From NCBI GenBank assembly GCA_001695595.3, contig MBPM02000028.1, positions 682,001 to 746,000 on the forward strand: 64,000 nucleotides of DNA. The letters are read 5' to 3'. The notes under the pieces were generated by a model. It saw only the letters and a list, made by a program, of their open reading frames with translations. It searched no databases and was not told where the DNA came from. Both the position numbers and the translations under genes were made by a program. Positions 10,403 through 20,376 of the stretch are shown piece after piece. This stretch comes from Plasmopara viticola (lineage: Eukaryota; Oomycota; Peronosporomycetes; Peronosporales; Peronosporaceae). How positions within the stretch are numbered: the stretch's first letter is position 1; each line of letters opens with the position of its first letter.

Positions 10403-11690
10403 ATATAGCAAAAATGGATGAATTAGAAGCGGTGAGATGTTGTGCGGCCACGCTACAGTCCCGTTTATCGTTTTACACAGGCGCAATAGAGCCATTATTA
10501 TGCGAATAAATACAATTATGAAGCGCTGAGACGCCTCGCAGCTATCGATCAATCTTAACGATTTTTCGTGCATAGTCGCAAAAAAGCTGTAACATAGCGA
10601 ACAGCGCTTTATTTACGAGCTGTAACGTCCTTTGACGGCTGATTTATACCGTATATCGCTCTCGAGACTTGAACACACGCCTTAGTACTACAACAAAGCG
10701 AATCCTGACCTTTTTGAAGCAGTGAGGCGTTGTACAGCCACAGCTCAATCTCGTCTATCATATTATGTGTGAGGTGACGCCTTAGTCTTGTAACATGAAG
10801 TAAAAATGACCTTTTTAAAGCCTCGAAGCGTCGCCAAAAATCTGCTCCTTCTATCTTCTTAGACAAAAGTAGACGCACTAAAGCCAGAACTTAGCCAAAA
10901 ATGACATTATTAAATCGATGAGACGTCGTACGGTGACAGGTCAGTCAGTACCTTCTATCGATCTAAACGTGAATAGACGCCTGAGTACTGTAACGTAGCG
11001 AATAATAACCTTGTAAAAGCGGTGAGATTTTCTACGACCACCGGTCAGATCTTCTTATTATCTAGACGTTGATAGCCGCACTAGTCTCTGCAAAAATGGC
11101 TTTTTTGAAGCGCGAAGACATCACACATCTACGGTGCAGCGACGTAATGAAGCCATAAATTAGCAAACAAAGACTTTTCAAAGCGCCGAGATGTCGTAGG
11201 GAAACCGATCAGTCAAGTCATTCTTTACAGACGAAATGAGACGCACTAGAACCATAAGTTAGTCAATAATGATTTTATTTGAAGCGCTGAGACATCGTAC
11301 GGCAAAAAATTAACATACAAACAAAAGACAGAACCACTAGGATTGAAACTTGAATAGACTGACTTCTTCGAAGCTCCGAAACGTCGTACGCCCAAACTAA
11401 TAGCAATGCTGTGTCTCTCAACGTCGAGAAAGATAGACGGCATTGATTTGTGACCGTATGACAACTTGACACTTCAAATATTTTTTAAATAGACAGATTA
11501 TGGCTATGATGAGTCAATTTACGTCTAAATATATATAGACTGGACTGTTTTGTAACCACCCGACGTCTAAGCAGTTTAAAAAGGTCTTTATTTGTTAAGG
11601 ATATGATGTGTCCGCCAACGTTCAAAAAGAAAGACGGGACTGATCGTCGACCATACGATTCAGCTATTCAAAGATGGCTGGTCTTGTTCC

Positions 11691-13218
11691 ATATAAAGAA
11701 GACAAAAATTAAGATCTCAAAAGCAAACAATAACGCGATACTTCAGTGAGTTTTAAAAATATAAGCTTCAACAGAATGATGAGATAAATGAACTAGCTGA
11801 CAGCAACTGGATTGAAGAAACGTAGCTATAAGGCATTATAAGGAATTAAATTTGCTTTGAGAAAGGCGCAACACATAAAAGTAACGTGCAGTCAGTCCAG
11901 CCTCAAGATTTTGCATGAATCGAGCACATTCTGACATGAAATTTAGTACGAACGTAAGACAGTAAATGTAATGGGCCGTTGCATGAATTCGAGCTTGTGT
12001 AGTGAAAACTCAGACGATAATAATGAAAATAAATTTGGTCTCCGGGCACCCTACTAGTATGCATACAGTTTGCATATTGAGCTATTCTTATATTTGCATA
12101 TTTGACCTTAGAGCCGCTTGGAATGATAGGTAGGACCAAACATAAATTGATTCAAAACCTTTTACTTGCAACCCATTGCACTTGTCGGCCGCCTTAAGCT
12201 TAAATTAGTAGGCGATCGTTCACCAGGAGATCGCATTTTATTCTTGCATGCATCATCTGAGTAAGGTGCTATGCGATCCCGTCATACCTGGTGTCGTGTT
12301 TGTGGCCGATCCTGCGGTCACAAAGGTAGACTGACTACCTGGACTCATGCAAAGCCTTCAAAGTGGATGTTGAACCACCCCCTAGCCTTTATCGAACGCA
12401 CAATTTCCCTACTCAAACCCTTTTCTGGCCTTTATAGTCTCAAATAACCGCTTGCATCTGCGGCTCTTCAGTGCAACGCGTTACGAAATTCAAGATCTGT
12501 CGGTCAAGGCTGGACGTCACAGGCTTTGATAGCCTCAGCCTCAGCGAGTCCCAGCCGGTTAAACTTAAGATTTTTGCCCTTTGAAGAAGAAAAGCCATGC
12601 CTTTGGTGCTAGATTAAAGAAGAAGAGATGATCACAAAAGCGACCGTAAAGTGATTTCCATGGCCTTGCTGACTTAAGATCATTTGCAATAAACGCAAGC
12701 GTTGCCGATTCAAGTAGCGTCCGGTATTTTGGCTACAGTAGATGATGCCAATGCACTAACAGAAGCTGTTGGAAGAAACCGCGCCCTCAGCGCATGAAAA
12801 ATGTTGGCTACCAGTAGAAGCAGTAAACATTAGTGGGGAGGCCTGAGTCCTCATGATGGTTGTGTTATTGATACATATCATCTAACTGGCCTCTAACCAA
12901 CTTATCTATTTTTTTTCAATGCAAAGCACCATCGGCAAACTACTCGTTGTACACGCAAGTGTGCAAAACTATGAGTCTTGATCGATTAATGAGTATGATA
13001 AATTATTCGGGGCTTTTGTAGACTCCGTTTCGTCCAGAAACATCGCACAGTAAAGAATGTAGTCGTCAATTTGACGACACCTATGCTACAATACAAAACA
13101 GTCTTTGTTTATCTACCACGTCGAATCTAGGATCAAATAAACCTGGCTATGCGATTCAAAACTTTTGGCATTTTCTTGACCTTGCTATATGTGTATTACA
13201 CGATATTTCTAAAAAGAC
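11691..13218. other. Gene-poor spacer
   Basis: No gene or clear repeat is recognisable in about 1.5 kb. Reading frames are short and not protein-like. Confidence 0.45.
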
Positions 13219-13229
13219 TCTCCGTTATT
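13219..13229. repeat. Target-site duplication, left copy
   Basis: TCTCCGTTATT is repeated exactly at 13559-13569, immediately on either side of the short LINE derivative. Confidence 0.8.
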
Positions 13230-13558
13230 TCAGGGAAAAGGTTGGGGTGACGCCCTCCTTCCAAGCGCGGGGGCTGAATGCTCGCGCGCTTCGCGCAGGT
13301 GCTCTCGGGCATCTGCAGGTCTTTAACGAGTCTCACCCTCGACGCGACGGTCTCCAGCACCAGGGCGCCATCTGGGCTCTTACCAAGTCAGAGCTGACAA
13401 AATAATGGAAGACCCTCACGACCTCGGTGCTGGCTGCACTGCCCGCCGAACGAGACCCGACGTATGCGGACACCACTTTATGCCGTGGACAAGCCAGACT
13501 GAGCCTAGCACGTGCATGACTTGGCAACGCGATAACGTAATACTATACAATACAATAG
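13230..13558 (+). mobile_element. Short internally deleted LINE derivative (SINE-like), copy 2
   Basis: A 329-bp element starting TCAGGGAAAAGGTTGGGG and ending in GATAACGTAATAC plus an ACAAT-type tail. It has the same two internal deletion joints as copy 1: CACCAGG|GCGCCATCTGG, and GTCAGAGCT followed by ACAAAATAATGGAAGACC. It carries the LINE 5' leader, a scrap of the RT C-terminal region and the LINE 3' end, with no usable reading frame. No tRNA-like A or B box was found, so this is not a classic tRNA-derived SINE. The perfect 11-bp flanking duplication shows a retrotransposition event. It lies in opposite orientation to copy 1, about 2.8 kb away. Confidence 0.85.
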
Positions 13559-13569
13559 TCTCCGTTATT
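13559..13569. repeat. Target-site duplication, right copy
   Basis: Exact 11-bp repeat of 13219-13229 flanking the element. Confidence 0.8.
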
Positions 13570-14502
13570 GCTATTTGTATAATTCGCACCCTGCAGTTTT
13601 AATGTGCATGCAATCACTTGTAATATATAGCATCGCGATTACTGCAATATCAACTTAGTTGAATAATTAATGGCTGGTTATCAATTTGTTGGTGCACTAA
13701 TATATTTACAACAGTATGCTGCGCCGAAATTTATTTAAGATCACACAAAAGACAAGAATGATTTTGGTGTGTGTAGCGCGCTTGCCAGGAGCTCAATCTG
13801 GAGCAAAAATTTTACAATGAGCTTCGTCGAAGCTTTCACCATTGTGTGATGTCGTAATTACCGTTAGAAATGGGCATAATTTAGTTGTTTTTCTAGCGAA
13901 CTCTGTTGCATGGGAGATTAATTTGCTTATAGCCGTACATTCTAGACAACATTTTTTGAAAGCAAAATGATGAGTCATATATTTTCAATCAAATCCGTGT
14001 CATTCAGTGATTTTTTCAATTTTTATTAGATGACTTAGTATGGTTGCTGCAACAATTGTGCGGTTGCTTAGGTAAGGTGACTTTCGCGGAAGTAGTTCGA
14101 GGATCAACGGTCCGTGATTACTTCTGGAACGCGAAAAGTCTGCATGGCTCTGAGTGCTTTCGAAGCTAGTGAAGCTGCTAGACGTAGATAACATGTTCAA
14201 ACGCTCCTTTGATGCTTTAGCTCGCTACAAGACGCGAAATAATGCAATGATCGCACAATTAGAATTGTCTTGATTTTTTATAAAAAGCAAATCTCATAAC
14301 CTGAAAACAAAAGTTTCCTTGGTGAAAACAGAAGAGGAAACGCTGGGATTGGCCTAAACCATTGATATGTAAGCCGACTTGCTGATTGTTAATTACGCAC
14401 ACCATCTGTTGATTGTCTCGTGCTGTGATCAATGTTAAAGCTTATATGCTTCAGTAGTCAATATCGATTATTGAATATATAATAAAAAAGTAACAGTACA
14501 TT
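13570..14502. other. AT-rich spacer downstream of RCC1/IPT gene
   Basis: No gene is supported. It ends with the 3' flank of the minus-strand gene; an AATATATAATAAAAAAG stretch near 14474 may lie in its 3' UTR. Confidence 0.45.
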
Positions 14503-17500
14503 TCAGCTTGGGTTTGCCGAGGATTTATAGCGAAAGCTTCCCACTCCACCATTCAGTGTGTCAACTTGTACCTCGTAAAACTCTTGACCATTAAGCGAGA
14601 ACGCAACAAGCACGAGTTCCCCACATCCAAGTGGCAATTCTGGTAACAAGAACTCCACTGCATGAGCTGCTTCATTAATCTCCACTGGAATCACCTGAAT
14701 AAACCAGACAAAATCAGTTAAACCTAAAAAATTAATCTATAAACCACTACCATTGATATTTTCGACAAAGTCGCTTCCAATTTCACGCAAGCTAAAGATG
14801 TGTTAATCAAATTTTTCACCGCCAACACCATTTTCGTTCCAGGTTCTGCTTCTCGAGGAGAAATCTCGCTAATTTCTGGAACCGCGCAATACACAAAAAC
14901 TAAACTCGTGTCCGTATAATGCTCGCCATCGAGTGATACAACCAAGTCTACTTCTTTTCGCGTGTCAAAAAGCATGCTTTCTGACGTGGTGCCAGGATTA
15001 AGTACATCGTCAGGAAATGGAAAGGGTGGAGTCTGGAACATTACCCGTCGAGTCGTGGCGTGGACTTGATCCGCTGCAGCCAATGTTTCTGGCTGCAAGC
15101 AAACGGCAGGCAACACGACGCAACGTTCCCTCCACTTGAGCTTCACAGTGGCATCGTGGGTGTCAAAGTGGAAAAAGTCGCTAGCTACAGAGACTTGTGT
15201 ACCACCTGATACGGTTCCAATGTTTGGAAAGACACTGAGCAACCGACCAGGAGGTGCCATGCCATATACTTGCATAGCATTCAAAGAGCAACTTCCTCCC
15301 AGCTGCTGCTGAGGAGACAGGAACGTTCTTCCGCCATTCATAGACACGTGCATTTGAGTAACAAATCCCGTCTCTGTGTAAGGCTCCCACCAATCAGTTG
15401 ATCGACTTTGTGCCTCTGAAACAGCTGATGGCGTAATGTGCCAGTCGGTGAGAGGTGGTACCGTGCATGTGACAATGTTCCCTCGAACTTTGTCAATGGA
15501 AAGAGGAGCAGAAGCTTTTAGTAACGCAACAGCACTACTGTTAAGATCTTCCTTGGCTGGTGATTGATGCTCGATCGTCACTAAAAGCTGTGCGATTTCT
15601 GGGGGAAGGAGACTAGTCAACTCGAGGGTAAAAGTATGCGGGAGCTTATCGATGAGAAAAGAGTTAGGAATCACACGAACAAATTGCGCGTTGTGCACCC
15701 ATAAAATGTAAGGATTCGCTGGTCGACAATGCTCGCTTTGAGAAGGAGGCCCAGTGTCTTTCTTATCGCCCTTTTGTCCTGTAAATGCTGGATCGACACA
15801 CACTGGAGTGTATATAATGCCATTATCGTACGAAATTTCAAGTGTAAAGGGCACAACGCCGTCACCATTTACAACAAAAGCGGGTAAAATGAGTCGCAAG
15901 AGTCTTCCAGTCACGTCCCCACTTTCTTCACTTCCGCTCTCTGACCACTTGTCAAATTCTCCTACTACTAAAACTACAGTCTCTAATGTATTCATTGCAA
16001 TGGCAAGTCTACTGTCTTGATCGACACAATACCGAGTAAATCGAACAATTGGACGCTGACACATTAACGGGAGATTGCCACACAGTGACAATGCCACCTC
16101 TTCTCCCCCTGAAGCTTGCGCATCATACGCTGACACGGCAACAACTCGTGGACGTTTAAACACTGTAAAAACAAGGCCATTTGTAGTAAAAGTCTTGCCA
16201 TCCATGGCCACTTCAACAATATATTCGCCCGTAAGTCGAAACTTTGGGACATTGCAAACAATTTCACCCGTCGCGACACAAAATATCCCAAGTGTACCCC
16301 GCAGTAACCGACCATCCGTCAGTGGTACAAACCGCACGGTAACATTGTCACTCGCCCAAAATCCGCTACCACGTAACCGTAATTCGTACCCCCCTCCGGA
16401 ATCTCCACAGATTGGCGAGATGGCCGATATCGAAGATGGAGCAAAGACAACGAGATTGCGATCTCCACACAAGACGGAGTTTACCACTGTGTGCTGCAAC
16501 TTTTCGACACATCGGGGTACAAATTCGCAGTCATACTCGCGTAAACGTTCACTATTCACTCCGTGACCTAATTTTCCAAAACGACCATTTCCCCAAGTAT
16601 AAAGCTGATGGGTTGTTGTAATGGCTGCCGAGTAGCTCCCACCGGCAAATACTTTTGCCCATTTAATCGACTTGTCACTTGCTACAACATCAGGATAGAC
16701 TCGACTACCTCTCACCTCACTTTTTCCTCTCCCCGATGTGCTACCTTGACCAAGTTGACCAAAAGTATTCAGTCCCCACGAATACATCTCACCCGATTTG
16801 GTAACTGCAATAAAATGCTCCGAGCCGCTTGCTACATCAACAAAAGGATCACCATTAGATCCAGTCTCCAACATTAGAAAATGCGTCTCTGCATTTTGAC
16901 ACATATCAATTGAGCCTGGTCGGAGGGCACCGCCGCCTAGAAGGTAGACACTCCCATCAGCAAGTAAAACCACGGTAAACGTGTTCCCACAACACGCAGA
17001 AACAACACGAGGCTTTTTTAGAAACAAACCAACGTATTTTGGCCATGCACAAATGCAGTGGCTCATTGCGTTAGTTTCTTTCGAAAGTGATTGGAATACA
17101 TGACCAAGCTGTCCGTCGCAATTTCGACCCCAAGTGTACAAATCTCCGTTATCCGTGACAGCAGCTGAATGGTTTTTACCACACGATAGATGCGAAAAAA
17201 ACAGTTTTGGTGCGGTAATGATTCGGTGTGGGATTAAAGTAGCCGTGTCATCTACTTTAAAGTCAAGTGTCTTGACTTTACCATGTTTAAAACCAAGCTC
17301 GTTCCACCCACCACGTGGACCCCACGAAAAGAGTTCGCCATCCAACGATAGCGCAACGTTGTGATTCTCGCCAGCAGCAACTTGACAAAGTTTGAGTTCG
17401 TGCAAAGTGTCCCTTCCTCGTTCATTTTCCACCGAAACAGCTGCTTCCTCGGCATTTTCTCCTAGAAAAAGCCACTTGAGTTCCCAAGCATCCACCAACG

Positions 17501-17624
17501 CCACGATCCGATCAGATGCGCCGCAGATTTGTCGCACTTTGCGTCCCAAAAGACTGTCGATGACTGTAAATTTACCTCCTGAGTGTTCACCGCAGACGTA
17601 CGCGATGCCCAAGCAGCCTTCCAT
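14503..17624 (-). CDS. RCC1-repeat protein with IPT/TIG domains
   Basis: Two exons: 17624-14751 and 14694-14503, joined across a 56-bp intron (14695-14750, GTAGTG...TTCAG) in phase 0. The product is 1021 residues. The N-terminal ~400 residues carry RCC1 blades, seen as ELFSWGPRGGWNELGF, DLYTWGRNCDGQLGH, EMYSWGLNTFGQLGQG and QLYTWGNGRFGKLGHG, plus a weaker blade with SVYLLGGGA. From about residue 402 immunoglobulin-like IPT/TIG modules follow: ISPICGDSGGGYELRLRG, PRVVAVSAYDAQASGGEEV, then SVFPNIGTVSGGTQVSV near residue 795 and ISEISPREAEPGTKMVL near 913. No signal peptide or membrane span is visible. A propeller plus IPT domains suggests a cytoplasmic or nuclear scaffold, but no enzymatic role can be read. 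It is divergent from the astacin gene, with 183 bp between starts. Confidence 0.85.
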
Positions 17625-17807
17625 GCCAGCAATTTTGGCTAATTTTCAACATGATACAAAGAAGTTTCGGCGTTCAGCATACTAAAAATAAATCAACTCA
17701 TAACAAATTCAAACCCACTACTGTACTACTTGCTGGCTTGTTTTCTGTTTTATCCTTTCAGCCAATCACCGTTGAGTAGTCAGTCCACCCCGTCACTTTC
17801 TGACTCA
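17625..17807. promoter_or_regulatory. Divergent intergenic promoter region
   Basis: 183 bp lie between the RCC1/IPT start (minus strand) and the astacin start (plus strand). A CCAAT box (GCCAATCACC) is at 17762-17766, 42 bp before the astacin ATG. Promoter function is inferred from position. Confidence 0.4.
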
Positions 17808-18938
17808 ATGCTCTTGGGGTTGCTCCTGCTGTCCTCGATCGCTCGTGTGTGGGCGCGTCCAGCTGCGTGCAACGTCGATGGCCTGATGCTTGATCATGGC
17901 GCTGCCTCGTACTTGATTGGTCGCACCCATCGACCTGGGAGCATCTATGCACGGTGCCTAAGTGGGGTCGCAACTTGCTTCGAGGACCGTGGCTTTGTTG
18001 ATGCACCGCAGTGGATCAACAGTCGACAAGTGGACTGCTCGGAAGCTTCACGGCGTCGTCGATTGGGTGTCTCAATCGTCTTAAAAGAAGACATTTGGCC
18101 CGATCATATTGTCTGGTACCGAATTAACGGCTCCTTCTCGGCTCAAGAGCTCAATGTGATTAACACGGCCGTGGATTTCTACAGCAAAGTGGACGTGAAT
18201 GTGACTCTGCAAGAGTGTGAACCCATTTCAAAGTGTAATGGCAAGTACGTGAGTATTGAACAAAACGAAGATGCGTGCTATGGGATGGTGGGGTACGTCA
18301 ATGACGGCAAGCCACAGATCATGAATCTTGGCGAAACGTGCTTTGACGGCGGCCCAGGAAACGTCATTCATGAGATTGGGCACGCAATGGGGTTGTACCA
18401 TGAACACACGCATCCAAATCGAGAGGTGATTATTCTCACGGATCAAAATTTGCCCGTTTCTGCAGAGAATTATGCTAAAAAGACGAGCGAAGAGGCGATA
18501 TTGAAGCCGTACGATCCAAAGTCGATTATGCACTATGGTCGCACTGCTGGTCTGTGCTTTCCAAAAGCTTACTATCCGCTCAAAGCGTTCTGTGACGTGG
18601 AAACGGTCAAAAATTGTATACAACCAGTAGAGCAGCATTGCAATTCGAGCCGTGATCATGATATTGGGACTCGTGCTGTCCTTAGTGCAGGTGATATCGT
18701 AACTCTTCGGGCTCTTTACGGCTCGTTGAAGAAAACCCCGGCGCGTGATATCAAGATTCCAAGTGTAGAGTCATCAAGTGGAAGTGGGAATGATGGAGCA
18801 CCAGACTCGGTCTCCGATATAGTAGAAGCAGCAAACAAGTCGCAATCGCTCAAGACGGCGAAAGGGAAACGTGTAGAAACAGGCTTTCAGTCGATTTCTA
18901 CTGAAACAAAGTATGATCCTGGAGATGTTCATGCTTAA
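17808..18938 (+). CDS. Secreted astacin-type (M12A) metalloprotease
   Basis: The ATG at 17808 gives a 376-residue protein with a typical signal peptide (MLLGLLLLSSIARVWA). The frame is open further upstream to 17730 but has no earlier ATG. A Cys-containing N-terminal segment precedes the protease domain (about residues 85-310). The catalytic zinc motif HEIGHAMGLYHEHTHPNR is at residues 188-205 and fits HExxHxxGxxHE of astacins; the Met-turn IMHYG follows near residue 240. Cysteines around VKNCIQPVEQHC may form disulfides. The C-terminal ~65 residues are Ser/Lys-rich and disordered-looking. It would act outside the cell on proteins or peptides; the target is unknown. Its 3' end faces the HAD phosphatase gene, 97 bp away. 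All catalytic residues are present. Confidence 0.88.
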   Translation: MLLGLLLLSSIARVWARPAACNVDGLMLDHGAASYLIGRTHRPGSIYARCLSGVATCFEDRGFVDAPQWINSRQVDCSEASRRRRLGVSIVLKEDIWPDHIVWYRINGSFSAQELNVINTAVDFYSKVDVNVTLQECEPISKCNGKYVSIEQNEDACYGMVGYVNDGKPQIMNLGETCFDGGPGNVIHEIGHAMGLYHEHTHPNREVIILTDQNLPVSAENYAKKTSEEAILKPYDPKSIMHYGRTAGLCFPKAYYPLKAFCDVETVKNCIQPVEQHCNSSRDHDIGTRAVLSAGDIVTLRALYGSLKKTPARDIKIPSVESSSGSGNDGAPDSVSDIVEAANKSQSLKTAKGKRVETGFQSISTETKYDPGDVHA

Positions 18939-19035
18939 ATGTGGACTATGAAGGTGTGTGTTGATAGGATACAAACATATATTTCTATGTGGCGTGTGTA
19001 GTCAAAAGCCAAGAGGAAGGCTGAATCTTTTCATT

Positions 19036-20376
19036 TTATAGGTCGAGAAATTGATAATGGTTACAGTGGTTGTACGAGCTCACCCCCGATTCGTACGTGA
19101 CACCGTCTTTGGTACTAAACCCCGACGTGATCCATGTGCCGATGGATTGATCTTGGCCTTGCAATAGGTACACATTGTTAGTTGTTGGCTCTGTGGTACC
19201 AAAGTATTTACAAGCCTTGACGTAGAAGCGGTGAATGCACGATGTCTTGTCCATGAGACGATTGTTCGTGTCGACCACGCCATTACGCACCAGATTCATC
19301 ATATCACAGTCGCCGTTCGAGTCACCCGACGCGTAAATGGGAGGAGCCCCGTGATGCTTGGGCATTAAAATGCTCTTGACAATCCTCGCCTTACCAGGGC
19401 CCCACGTGATTGGATAATCATTAACCAATCGTCCCGTAAAAAGGCCCGCACTGTCAAATTGAAAGCGGACTCCGTACACCTTGTCATTTGGCACCATATT
19501 GCCCAATCCAAAGAGGTTGCTTGCTTCCGCAGCATAGAGCTGAGGAGACGCACTGATAATGTAGACGTCAACACCAGCAGCTCGCAGTGCGCGCATAGTC
19601 GATTCTTGACCCGAAAACAACCGCAGCCCTTTGGTGTACGATCCCTTGACTTGCAAGGCCCCGCTTGATGTATACGTGAGCGTCTCTAGTGCTTGACCTA
19701 GATTCCAGCGGATACTCGAGTGAATCAGAGACTGAATCTCGTCTTTTGTCATGCCAATGAGCAGTTTGGGAAACACGGTGGCTGCAATCGTCATAGCACA
19801 GTCATAGTGATCATTATCACTTACCGTGGCTTCGAGGCCGAACAATAGAAACGCCAATTTGGCCCGAAAGTTGTGGTACACACGACTTTTCTTAATCTCG
19901 TCGAGCGAAACGGTAGCGGTCGTGACTGAATGAAAGGTTGGGGCGATGTAAACCTTGTAAAGCACTTTATAGTCGTTCGCAGTCTCTTTAAGAATTGTAG
20001 CCAAAGTCACAGAGGTCCCGAATTTGTCGTTGCCAAGCACCGAGTTGATACCATGAAGGAGACAGGTGTCCCTACTGCTGGCGTTATACCCTAGCGCGAA
20101 AGCGGCTTCAAAGTGCTTTGGAGTCAAGCGAAAATTAAGATTGTCCACTTGATAAAACACTGTTGTATAGGAAATATCGCCAAACATGCACGTGTTGTCC
20201 CAGTCAAAGACGGCGTAGGCCTCACCTTTGCCACGGACTGAGTCGAGGGTAGCCAAGAGGTTGCTGACCGCTTTATTGTTGTAATCCGGGGCCTCGGCAG
20301 TGAGAAAGTTGCTTTTGGCAATGGCACAGACTGCCAATAGAGCCACAGAGAGTGCCCCAGCCAACACACGATGCAT
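19036..20376 (-). CDS. Secreted HAD-superfamily phosphatase
   Basis: The first ATG is at 20376, giving 446 residues with a signal peptide (MHRVLAGALSVALLAVCAIA). The frame continues upstream to 20400 without an ATG. HAD motifs are complete: motif I VFDWDNT with nucleophile Asp58 and Asp60, motif II IISASP near residue 274, motif III Lys in GPGKARI near 328, and motif IV SGDSNGDCDM near 350. The D-W-D-N-T form and the cap size resemble secreted phosphoserine or phosphorylcholine phosphatase-like proteins of bacteria and oomycetes; the actual substrate is not readable. Several cysteines in the C-terminal third fit an extracellular protein. No intron is needed. It converges on the astacin gene. 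A catalytically competent phosphatase is likely; substrate assignment is open. Confidence 0.82.
   Translation of the reverse strand: MHRVLAGALSVALLAVCAIAKSNFLTAEAPDYNNKAVSNLLATLDSVRGKGEAYAVFDWDNTCMFGDISYTTVFYQVDNLNFRLTPKHFEAAFALGYNASSRDTCLLHGINSVLGNDKFGTSVTLATILKETANDYKVLYKVYIAPTFHSVTTATVSLDEIKKSRVYHNFRAKLAFLLFGLEATVSDNDHYDCAMTIAATVFPKLLIGMTKDEIQSLIHSSIRWNLGQALETLTYTSSGALQVKGSYTKGLRLFSGQESTMRALRAAGVDVYIISASPQLYAAEASNLFGLGNMVPNDKVYGVRFQFDSAGLFTGRLVNDYPITWGPGKARIVKSILMPKHHGAPPIYASGDSNGDCDMMNLVRNGVVDTNNRLMDKTSCIHRFYVKACKYFGTTEPTTNNVYLLQGQDQSIGTWITSGFSTKDGVTYESGVSSYNHCNHYQFLDL

Larger units (their letters stand above)
9765..11690. repeat. Degenerate satellite-like array with orientation switches
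   Basis: A motif close to TTTTGAAGCGCTGAGACGTC, followed by GTACGGCCACAG, recurs many times. Clear occurrences lie near 10430, 10516, 10717, 10811, 10905, 11010, 11105, 11170, 11280 and 11365 on the plus strand. Accompanying blocks such as TCGTCTATC...TTAGACGTGAATAGACGC and AACGTAGCGAA recur at matching offsets, giving a unit of roughly 65-110 bp. At about 9765-9970 and again at 11530-11680 the same motif is on the minus strand (GTACGACGTCTCAGCGC), so orientation flips twice. A short LINE derivative is inserted inside the array at 10070-10390. Units are very diverged. No coding capacity is seen. Confidence 0.6.
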
